Source: Candidatus Bathyarchaeota archaeon (GTDB lineage Archaea; Thermoproteota; Bathyarchaeia; TCS64). Taken from it: a DNA stretch of 5,575 bases. The stretch spans positions 1-5,575 of the forward strand of contig QMXQ01000108.1 of the NCBI GenBank assembly GCA_003662205.1. The letters are read 5' to 3'. Below the pieces are notes generated by a model. The model did no database searches. It was not told the DNA's origin and worked only from the letters and a program-made list of their open reading frames with translations. Positions 1 to 4,765 of the stretch are shown here, one piece after another (position 1 is the first letter of the stretch; each line of letters starts with the position of its first letter). A program made the position numbers and the translations under genes.

Positions 1-842
1 AGGTAGAGGGGGACGGAGATGCCCATGGCGACGGTCTGCAGCAGCCCGTACTGGGTCGTGGTGAGGCCGACCTCGTAGGTGGCGTAGGCGGGCAGGAAGG
101 ACCAGACCATCCTCATGGCGAACCCGGCGATGACGGAGACGACGAGCATGGCGATGATGGTGCGCGGAAGGTGCCTCAGCGTGCCCAGCGCGCTCTTCCG
201 CTCTGTGGCCTGGTCCCCGCCCGGGGCGTCTGGGTCGCGCGCCGCCTCGTCGTTATGGAGGGTCTCCCTCAGGAATATCGCCCTGGCGGTGGCGGCGATG
301 GCGGCGGCGACGGTGAACAGCATGAGGCCGACGCGGACGCCGCGGCCTATGCCCATCACGTCGAGGTAGTAGCCGCTGACCACGGGCATGAATATCTGCG
401 GCGTCGAGGTGAGCATCCGGTAGGCGCCGAAGGCGGCCCCCCGCCTCTCCTCGGGGAGGGACTCGGCTATGATGGCGTTGAACGCCGGCGAGTAGAGCGA
501 CGCCACGGCGTTGATGACCATGCCGGGGACGACCCAGGGCCAGGACCTCGCCATGAGCAGGGTGATGGGCGCTATAACCCGCATGGAGGTGCCGAAGACG
601 ATGACCCGCTTCCGCCCCACGCGGTCGGCGAGGATGCCCCCGGGGAGCTGGAAGAGGATGCGGCTGGTGTTCTGGATGGTGGCGAGGAGGCCGACGATGA
701 CGATCGGCGTGTCGAGCACCTCGATGAGGTAGAGGGTCCACCAGAGTTCCCAGAGACCGTTGAAGATGTTGTAGAGCATGTTCGTCGTGGAGATGGTGAT
801 GATGTTCCGGTTCGAGAACACCTGTCTGAGGATCGACGCCAC
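1..842 (-). CDS. MFS transporter, N-terminal part (runs off left edge)
   Basis: The reading frame gives 280 residues of a 12-helix-type major facilitator superfamily protein; the C-terminal part lies beyond position 1. Hydrophobic segments are visible at about residues 14-43, 47-67, 80-98, 103-126, 145-163, 171-191 and 229-253. Between helices 2 and 3 lies the classic MFS motif A, G68-G-I-L-A-D73-R74-V-G76-R77-K-R, and after about residue 192 comes a hydrophilic, Asp/Arg-rich central loop separating the two six-helix halves. It should be a cytoplasmic-membrane secondary transporter, most likely an exporter of the drug/multidrug type, but the substrate cannot be read. The start is GTG at 842: an in-frame TAG at 849-851 lies just upstream, so nothing longer is possible except from rare codons, and AGGT at 851-854 is a fitting ribosome binding site. 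It follows the carbamoyltransferase gene on the same strand but seems to have its own promoter. Confidence 0.88.
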   Translation of the reverse strand, partial: MASILRQVFSNRNIITISTTNMLYNIFNGLWELWWTLYLIEVLDTPIVIVGLLATIQNTSRILFQLPGGILADRVGRKRVIVFGTSMRVIAPITLLMARSWPWVVPGMVINAVASLYSPAFNAIIAESLPEERRGAAFGAYRMLTSTPQIFMPVVSGYYLDVMGIGRGVRVGLMLFTVAAAIAATARAIFLRETLHNDEAARDPDAPGGDQATERKSALGTLRHLPRTIIAMLVVSVIAGFAMRMVWSFLPAYATYEVGLTTTQYGLLQTVAMGISVPLY

Positions 843-890
843 TAGAATCTACCTAGAGATAACGTCCTTCCTCACACTAACTTGATCAGG

Positions 891-900
891 GGATAAATGC
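891..900 (-). promoter_or_regulatory. Candidate TATA box for the MFS transporter gene
   Basis: Read on the minus strand this is GCATTTATCC, preceded by the purine/A-rich GCGAAAC that resembles an archaeal BRE. It lies about 50 bases before the GTG start, which would place transcription initiation near 869 and leave a short leader of about 27 bases that contains the AGGT ribosome binding site. This is judged by eye only. Confidence 0.4.
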
Positions 901-914
901 GTTTCGCTCGCCCC

Positions 915-933
915 GGAGAAAAATGAGAAAAGA
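915..933 (-). terminator. T-rich terminator after the carbamoyltransferase gene
   Basis: Directly after the TGA stop, the minus strand carries two T-runs, TTTTCTCATTTTTCTCC, without a stable stem. Such T-tracts are the usual intrinsic termination signal in archaea. The position, just before the candidate TATA box of the MFS gene, supports separate transcription of the two genes. Confidence 0.5.
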
Positions 934-1902
934 TCAGGGGACCATGAGGGCGAGGACCGCCTTCTCCGTGTGCATCCTGTTCTCGCCCTCGTCGAAGACG
1001 ACGCTCTGCGGCCCCTCTATGACCTCGTCCGTCATCTCCTCGCCCCTGTACCCTGGCAGGCAGTGCATGAAGATGGCGTCGGGCTTCGCCCAGCTCAGGG
1101 TCTCCCTGTTGATCTGGTACTTGGCGAAGGCCTTCTTCCGCTCCTCGATGTCCTTGTGTCCCATGCTGTGGAAGGTGTTCGCGTAGACGACGTCGGCGCC
1201 CCTCAGGGCCTCCTCCAGGTCGTCGGTGACCACAACCTCCGTCCCCCGTTTCTTGGCCTGCTCCTCGGCGAAGTCCATGATGACCTTGGCCGGGCTCCAC
1301 CCCTTCGGGACGGCGACGTAGATATCCATCCCAAGGAGGCTGCTGCAGACCATCAGGGTCTGACACACGTTCCAGGGGTCGCCCACGTAGGCCAGCTTCA
1401 GCCCGGCGATGCGCCCCTTGTGCTCCCGGATGGTGAGCATGTCCGCCAGCCCCTGGCAGGGGTGGGTGAGGTCGGTGAGGGCGTTGATGACGGGGCTCTC
1501 CATGTACTCAGCGTACTCCTCGACTACGTCCTGCCCGTAGGTCCTGATGACGAGGGCGTCGCAGTAGCGGTCGATGATGCGCGCCGTGTCCTTGATGGGC
1601 TCCCCCCGGGCGAGCTGCATCTGCGCGGGGACGGCGTAGAAGCTCTGGGCGCCGAGGTGGGCGATGGCCGCCTGGAAGCTGAACCGGGTGCGGGTGCTGT
1701 GCTTCTCGAAGATCATGGCAATGGTCCGCCCCTGCAGGTAGGGGTGAGGCTCCTTCATCGACCACTTCCGCTTCAGGTCCGCGGCGACATCCAGCATGAA
1801 GTTGATCTCGACGGGCTCGAAGTCCATCAGCGTCAGGAAGTCCTTTCCCCTAAGACGTTCTCTCATACTCATCTTGGATTCCGCCAACATAGTGGACGGC
1901 AT
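934..1902 (-). CDS. argF: Ornithine carbamoyltransferase-type enzyme with divergent substrate-side motifs
   Basis: The 322-residue protein has the normal length and both domains of an ornithine carbamoyltransferase, the cytosolic enzyme that makes citrulline from ornithine and carbamoyl phosphate in arginine synthesis. Carbamoyl-phosphate motifs are all present: S69-T-R-T-R73, Q96-L-A-R-G-E101, H147-P-C-Q150, and H280-C-L-P283 followed by G-Y-R-G-E-E and E-N-R-M-H. The substrate side is unusual: the family's GDGNN reads G174-D-P-W-N178, and the D-x-W-x-S-M-G loop reads N242-T-F-H-S-M-G248, so the Asp that contacts the ornithine amino group is Asn. Ornithine remains the best guess because the SMG loop and the second Asn are kept; a related amino-acid substrate is possible. 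No other arginine genes lie in the window. The start is uncertain: ATG at 1902 is the longest, but ATG at 1872 or 1866 gives a beginning (MSMRERLRGKDFLTL) more typical of the family. Confidence 0.9.
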   Translation of the reverse strand: MPSTMLAESKMSMRERLRGKDFLTLMDFEPVEINFMLDVAADLKRKWSMKEPHPYLQGRTIAMIFEKHSTRTRFSFQAAIAHLGAQSFYAVPAQMQLARGEPIKDTARIIDRYCDALVIRTYGQDVVEEYAEYMESPVINALTDLTHPCQGLADMLTIREHKGRIAGLKLAYVGDPWNVCQTLMVCSSLLGMDIYVAVPKGWSPAKVIMDFAEEQAKKRGTEVVVTDDLEEALRGADVVYANTFHSMGHKDIEERKKAFAKYQINRETLSWAKPDAIFMHCLPGYRGEEMTDEVIEGPQSVVFDEGENRMHTEKAVLALMVP

Positions 1903-1980
1903 AGAATCTTAATGTTTCTGGTCGGAGACCCATAGCCCCATCTACACGGGGACAGCAACTTCGTTTGGCTTGCGACTCGA

Positions 1981-1990
1981 AATAATTATA
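1981..1990 (-). promoter_or_regulatory. Candidate TATA box for the carbamoyltransferase gene
   Basis: The minus strand reads TATAATTATT here, the strongest TATA-like element in the non-coding stretch. It would start transcription near 1957 and give a leader of 55 to 90 bases depending on which ATG is used. A weaker element, ACATTAAGAT at about 1907-1916, is closer and would suit the downstream ATG at 1872. No clear Shine-Dalgarno sequence decides between them. Confidence 0.45.
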
Positions 1991-2002
1991 GCGTCTAAAA
2001 CT

Positions 2003-2078
2003 ATCGAACCAGTGGCCAAGATATTCTGATTCCCTTTCAATTCCGGAAACGTGAGGAGGCGTTGTTCGGCGGTTCGAT
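2003..2078. repeat. Spaced inverted repeat ATCGAACC / GGTTCGAT
   Basis: Two perfect 8-base inverted copies (2003-2010 and 2071-2078) are 60 bases apart, just upstream of the candidate carbamoyltransferase TATA box as read on the minus strand. They could be paired operator half-sites, but copies this short can arise by chance. The shared GGTTCGA resembles a tRNA T-loop, yet neither copy has the flanking stem. Confidence 0.25.
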
Positions 2079-2216
2079 TTTCAAGCCTGGAGTGCAGAGG
2101 CAAGCAAGATTACGGATCGGCGGCGCTCAGTGCGACGGCCCCGGCGATGCATAGGCACGGCAACGATAGCGCGTTGAGAAGAGGCAGGAGGAGCTGACAA
2201 TCCTCAACCTTTTTCT

Positions 2217-2226
2217 TCTTAAAAAA
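2217..2226 (+). promoter_or_regulatory. Candidate TATA box for the DUF4405 gene
   Basis: CTTAAAAAAT follows a T-rich run. Its centre is about 25 bases before position 2246, so transcription would begin at or near the ATG codons at 2239 and 2248, implying a leaderless or nearly leaderless message. GGGTGG at 2233-2238 could act as a ribosome binding site for the ATG at 2248 if the real start lies further upstream. Confidence 0.3.
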
Positions 2227-2238
2227 TGAGAAGGGTGG

Positions 2239-2535
2239 ATGTTAGAGATGTTTGGGAGACATAGGACCCGATTAAACGCGATCGTCAACATCGTTTCTTT
2301 GCTGGTCTTTCTACTCTCGCTGGTATCAGGGGTCGTCCTCTGGCAGGTTTTACCCAGTGGTGGCGGCTTCCAGGGCGGGAGGGGTCAGATAGCTCTGAGC
2401 TTCTGGGGATTAGCGCGCCACGAGTGATTGAACATTCATAACATCTCTAGCCTACTCTTTGCCGCGCTCGTCGTATGCCATCTCATTTTACACTGGAACT
2501 GGTTTAAGAACGCGCTGAAGATACTTCGAGGATAA
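2239..2535 (+). pseudogene. DUF4405-type small membrane protein interrupted by one in-frame TGA
   Basis: The first part (62 residues, 2239-2424) ends at TGA 2425-2427, but the same frame continues without gap for 35 more codons to TAA at 2533-2535, giving a 98-codon gene. Helix 1 spans about residues 14-37, then a Gly-rich linker (LPSGGGFQGGRG), then FWGLARHE-stop-LNIH, and helix 2 ends in H-L-I-L-H-W-N-W. This order matches my recollection of DUF4405 proteins, where the segment reads roughly LTRHEWGDIH, so the TGA falls on the conserved Trp: a one-base TGG to TGA change. The function of the family is not established; the His residues around helix 2 suggest a possible cofactor role, which is only inference. 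The ATG at 2248 is an alternative start; an in-frame TGA at 2227 limits the upstream side. Codons such as TTA, rare in the neighbours, recur here, hinting at transfer. It could also be a sequencing error or a read-through gene. Confidence 0.7.
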
Positions 2536-2561
2536 TAGCGCGCGAACCCCTGTTGCGCCCG

Positions 2562-2606
2562 CCCTCTTTTCTCGAGCGGATGCAAGTCCGACATCCGGTT
2601 AGAGGG
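2562..2606. terminator. Compound inverted repeat between convergent genes
   Basis: An inner stem CGGATG (2577-2582) / CATCCG (2592-2597) has a 9-base loop, and an outer pair CCCTCT (2562-2567) / AGAGGG (2601-2606) encloses it. The structure overlaps the last codons and stop of the DUF362 gene and follows the DUF4405 stop by 26 bases. TTTT at 2567-2570 lies in the left arm. Its place between convergent genes suggests a bidirectional terminator or processing signal, although stem-loops are not the usual archaeal terminator. Confidence 0.35.
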
Positions 2607-3597
2607 GAAACCACTCTGCGGCTGCTGCCTTCGCCTCCGCTAGGAGACCTCTGTCGTAGGTGCCGAAGACCTCCTCCCCGAGCCGCAGGTATGAGACCTT
2701 CTCGGGGTCGACGCCTATGAGGCCGCAGAGAACGGCGTCGAGGGGGAGGAGGGGACGCCCGAGGGCTACGACGCCGAGGTTCCTGACGATGCTGTAGGCG
2801 CCCCAGGGGACCTTCACCTCTCCCTCGGGGTTGCTGACGGTCGCGCCCCTTATCGCCTCGCATATGCCGTGGATGTTGAAGAGGGCGGCGTAGATCTTGT
2901 TGATGTCGACGATGCTCCTGCCGAGCCGGCTGTCGCCGGGGCCGTGCCACCATGACCGGAGGGGGTCGGGGATGAGACCGAAGAGGTTCTTCATCGTCAG
3001 GCTCGGGAATTCTCCGCGGATGCCCTTCACCTTCCCGAAGCTGATGAACGGCGCACCCCTCAGCTCGTAGAGCCTCCGGGGGACGTAGCCGTAGAGCCTC
3101 TCGTCGAGGACAGGGGCGAACCGGGCCTCCACCGCCTCCTTCACCTCCCAAGGGTCCGCCGTCCGACCCTGCCAGACCTCCTCGGTGACGTTGACGTACT
3201 CGACGCCGCGCTCCTGGAAGAGGTCGGTGAAGCCGTACTCGTCGAGGAACCACCGGTCCTGCCTCCGCATCCGGTCCCAGCGCCCCTCCTCCCTGATCCA
3301 GTCCCAGCTCGGATGCTTCAGGAGCCACCGCCAGTTGACCGCCTCGCCGGCGACGGTGAACTTCATGCTCCCGTCCTGCCGATCCATCGAGTAGGCCTCG
3401 GTGACGACGACCCTCCCGTCCAGCGCCTCCAGCAGCATCCGCAGCGTCTCGGCGTCGGTGAAGTTGGCGGGGTGGGGGCTGTACCAGCTGGGCTTGACGA
3501 CGAGAACCTCGGAGTGGACCAGGGTGTCGGGGAGCAGCCGTCTCAGGTCGGCTGAACCTCGAACCCTACCCACGGTGACAGGCCCAAACCGCCTCAT
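2599..3597 (-). CDS. DUF362 domain-containing protein
   Basis: A complete 332-residue protein with the features of DUF362 (PF04015), a widespread family of unknown biochemical role. Visible family-type segments are: an early beta-strand region with LVVKPSWYSPHPANFTD (residues 32-48), a Lys/Pro-rich turn and F-I-S-F-G-K-V-K-G at 184-192, the signature S199-L-T-M-K203-N204-L-F-G-L-I-P210, a D231-I-N element, and the C-terminal L-P-L-D287-A-V-L-C-G-L-I-G-V-D297-P. No ferredoxin-type cysteine cluster is present (only Cys246 and Cys291), unlike DUF362 proteins that carry a 4Fe-4S domain. There is no signal peptide or membrane segment, so it is probably cytosolic. The ATG at 3597 is preceded by GGGGGCT at a suitable distance and by a TATA-like element; no longer start is needed. 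It is divergent from the anchored protein gene and convergent with the DUF4405 gene. No pathway role can be assigned. Confidence 0.85.
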   Translation of the reverse strand: MRRFGPVTVGRVRGSADLRRLLPDTLVHSEVLVVKPSWYSPHPANFTDAETLRMLLEALDGRVVVTEAYSMDRQDGSMKFTVAGEAVNWRWLLKHPSWDWIREEGRWDRMRRQDRWFLDEYGFTDLFQERGVEYVNVTEEVWQGRTADPWEVKEAVEARFAPVLDERLYGYVPRRLYELRGAPFISFGKVKGIRGEFPSLTMKNLFGLIPDPLRSWWHGPGDSRLGRSIVDINKIYAALFNIHGICEAIRGATVSNPEGEVKVPWGAYSIVRNLGVVALGRPLLPLDAVLCGLIGVDPEKVSYLRLGEEVFGTYDRGLLAEAKAAAAEWFPL

Positions 3598-3601
3598 CGA
3601 G

Positions 3602-3614
3602 AGCCCCCGGGGCT
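3602..3614. promoter_or_regulatory. GC-rich palindrome at the DUF362 gene start
   Basis: AGCCCC-C-GGGGCT is a perfect 6+1+6 palindrome ending five bases before the DUF362 start codon. It covers the transcription start expected from the TATA-like element at 3632-3638, a position where a bound repressor would block initiation. In RNA it cannot form a hairpin because the loop is one base, so a protein-binding role is more plausible. It also contains the GGGGGCT that could serve as ribosome binding site. Confidence 0.35.
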
Positions 3615-3631
3615 TTAGGGGGCGTCGCCGC

Positions 3632-3638
3632 TATTAAT
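3632..3638 (-). promoter_or_regulatory. Candidate TATA box for the DUF362 gene
   Basis: The minus strand reads ATTAATA in an otherwise very GC-rich stretch, 35-41 bases before the ATG at 3597. Initiation about 25 bases downstream falls near 3609, leaving a leader of about 12 bases. Confidence 0.5.
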
Positions 3639-3670
3639 CCTTGTCTGGAGGCGGGCCGGGATGGGGAACC

Positions 3671-3678
3671 GTAATATC
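3671..3678 (+). promoter_or_regulatory. Candidate TATA box for the anchored protein gene
   Basis: GTAATATC stands out from GC-rich surroundings about 40 bases before the ATG at 3717 and would start transcription near 3700. A second A/T-rich spot, CTTATCTT at 3693-3700, is closer and would give a leaderless message. Which one is used is not clear. Confidence 0.35.
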
Positions 3679-3692
3679 TGGGGCGTCCCCAG
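3678..3692. promoter_or_regulatory. GC-rich palindrome/hairpin before the anchored protein gene
   Basis: CTGGGG-CGT-CCCCAG is a perfect 6-base inverted repeat with a 3-base centre, lying between the candidate TATA box and the start codon at 3717. It faces the similar AGCCCC-C-GGGGCT palindrome on the other side of the same divergent promoter region. Either a regulator binds both, or it is a short hairpin at the 5' end of the message. Confidence 0.35.
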
Positions 3693-3716
3693 CTTATCTT
3701 GAGCAGCGGGTAGCCT

Positions 3717-4688
3717 ATGGACGGCGACGGGAGGAAGGCGAGCGGGGAGTTACGGGACGACCTGGTCAGCATCCTGCAGGTCGCCCTCCTCTTCATCGCG
3801 ATCCTGGTGGGGAGGGAGCTAGGCAACATCTACAGCACCTACGGCGAGATCTCCCAGCTCTCCATCGGCCTCGAGGTGGGGGAGGAGGCGCTCGCCGGCT
3901 TCATCAGGGAGGTGCTCGCCGGGAACGACACCGAGCTGGAGGTCGGGATGGCGTTCACCCTCCCCTCCCTCCGGAACGTGGAGGGCCCCGTGACACAGGT
4001 GCCGGACTACGTGCGCCGGTGGTTCATAAGCGTCACCCTGAGCGCCGTCGTCGTCCGGCAGCCCGAGGTATCCGACGTCAAAGTCGGGCTCTGGGTGGAG
4101 AGGGAACAGATGCTGACGGAGACCTCCCCCTTCGAGCGGGAGAAGGTGCCCTACCTCCGCCTCCTGAAGCGGACCATAGCCCTCCACATCGAGGACCCGG
4201 AACGGTTCCGCATGGTCGTCCAGGAGGCCTCGGAGAGGTACAGCGGGGAGGTTGAGGTCACGCTCACGGGGCAGGTGCTCGGCCACATCACCTTCTTCAA
4301 GGTGTGGCTCCCCTTCTCCACGACGCGCTACCCCCTTGTGAAGATGCCCCACGCCGACTACCTCTCGTCGAGCTGGACCGACAGCGACGGACGCCCCATA
4401 AGGCGGACGCGCGTGGGCAAGGTCGCCTACATCTCGGTGCGCCTTCAGAACCCCACCCGGGTCCACTCCATCTGGGAGAACGTGACCGCCACCATCTACC
4501 GCGTCGGCCGTGATGAGCCGATCCTCACGGTCCAGAAGGAGATGGGAGTCGCCCCGGCGACAGCCGCGATATATGTCTTCCCCTTCTCGCCCGAGAAGCC
4601 CGGGGTCTACTACTACACCCTCGAAGCTCCCGGCGGTTTTAGCCTCAGCGAGGAGGAGTCGCCCCGGCTGGAGGCCGAGACCGGCTGA
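3717..4688 (+). CDS. Unrecognised membrane-anchored protein with exterior beta-rich domains
   Basis: I do not recognise this 323-residue protein. It starts with a short charged segment (residues 1-16), then one hydrophobic helix (about 17-32, SILQVALLFIAILVG) that looks like an uncleaved anchor. The remainder should lie outside the membrane. Residues about 73-205 alternate hydrophobic and polar positions, with strands such as WFISVTLSAVVV and VEVTLTGQVLGHITFF, recalling LEA14/WHy-like beta sandwiches. Residues about 225-306 (VAYISVRLQNPT, VTATIYRV, YYYTLEAP) look like an Ig- or CARDB-like domain. The C-terminus is acidic and soluble, with no second helix or sorting signal. No catalytic motif is visible. 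A structural, adhesion or solute-binding role at the cell surface is inference. The ATG at 3717 is fixed by an in-frame TAG at 3711-3713. It has its own promoter and is divergent from the DUF362 gene. Confidence 0.75.
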   Translation: MDGDGRKASGELRDDLVSILQVALLFIAILVGRELGNIYSTYGEISQLSIGLEVGEEALAGFIREVLAGNDTELEVGMAFTLPSLRNVEGPVTQVPDYVRRWFISVTLSAVVVRQPEVSDVKVGLWVEREQMLTETSPFEREKVPYLRLLKRTIALHIEDPERFRMVVQEASERYSGEVEVTLTGQVLGHITFFKVWLPFSTTRYPLVKMPHADYLSSSWTDSDGRPIRRTRVGKVAYISVRLQNPTRVHSIWENVTATIYRVGRDEPILTVQKEMGVAPATAAIYVFPFSPEKPGVYYYTLEAPGGFSLSEEESPRLEAETG

Positions 4689-4698
4689 TCCGGAGACG

Positions 4699-4716
4699 AC
4701 CCGAATTAAACCGGGT
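4699..4716. repeat. Weak inverted repeat after the anchored protein gene
   Basis: ACCCG (4699-4703) and CGGGT (4712-4716) can pair around an 8-base A-rich loop, ten bases after the TGA stop. No T-run follows immediately, so it is at best a weak terminator; it might equally be an operator for the following amidohydrolase gene. Confidence 0.25.
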
Positions 4717-4727
4717 GAGTGGCTTAA

Positions 4728-4737
4728 GTTAATTATC
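4728..4737 (+). promoter_or_regulatory. Candidate TATA box for the amidohydrolase gene
   Basis: GTTAATTATC, within the longer A/T-rich CTTAAGTTAATTATC at 4723-4737, is the clearest TATA-like element on the plus strand of the window. Its centre is about 33 bases before the ATG at 4766, predicting initiation near 4757 and a leader of under ten bases. The lack of a Shine-Dalgarno sequence before this ATG fits near-leaderless translation. Confidence 0.5.
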
Positions 4738-4765
4738 TCTTGAGCGCATAGGGTATCCGGTTCAG

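Larger units (their letters stand above)
1903..2238. other. Non-coding, relatively A/T-rich region between divergent genes
   Basis: These 336 bases separate the carbamoyltransferase gene (minus) from the DUF4405 gene (plus). I see promoter elements for both, an inverted pair ATCGAACC (2003-2010) and GGTTCGAT (2071-2078), an 8-base palindrome TTCCGGAA at 2041-2048, and an AGGAGGAG at about 2187-2194 with no start codon at a suitable distance. No tRNA, box C/D RNA or convincing protein frame was found. It may hold a regulator site, an unrecognised small RNA or a decayed gene; none can be shown. Confidence 0.5.

Noticed and set aside
171..845. Plus-strand frame of 224 codons and minus-strand frame 253-741 over the transporter
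   Set aside because: Both give low-complexity His/Arg/Asp/Gly-rich products, while the third frame on the minus strand gives an unbroken MFS protein with motif A.
884..941. Direct repeat GATCAGGGGA at 884-893 and 932-941
   Set aside because: Only ten bases, two copies, one inside the end of a conserved coding sequence; no duplicated target or mobile element lies between them.
970..1935. Long plus-strand open frame (321 codons) opposite the carbamoyltransferase gene
   Set aside because: It is an antisense shadow of a GC-rich gene: its product is rich in Val, Asp, Gly and Arg, has no domain pattern, and the minus-strand frame is a clear enzyme.
2001..2090. tRNA gene suggested by GGTTCGA on either strand
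   Set aside because: The bases flanking each GGTTCGA cannot form the five-pair T-stem, and no acceptor or anticodon arm is found at the right distance.
2051..2197. Possible 48-codon gene starting with GTG after GGAAAC
   Set aside because: Arg/Ala-rich product without a ribosome binding site, promoter or recognisable pattern; probably chance in a non-coding stretch.
2425..2427. Selenocysteine or genome-wide TGA recoding
   Set aside because: The expected residue is Trp rather than Cys, no obvious SECIS-like stem follows, and other genes in the window stop at TGA at natural ends.
3661..3702. Thirteen-codon open frame in the divergent promoter region as a leader peptide
   Set aside because: Contains the TATA-like element itself, so it would not be transcribed whole; composition shows no attenuator-type codon run.
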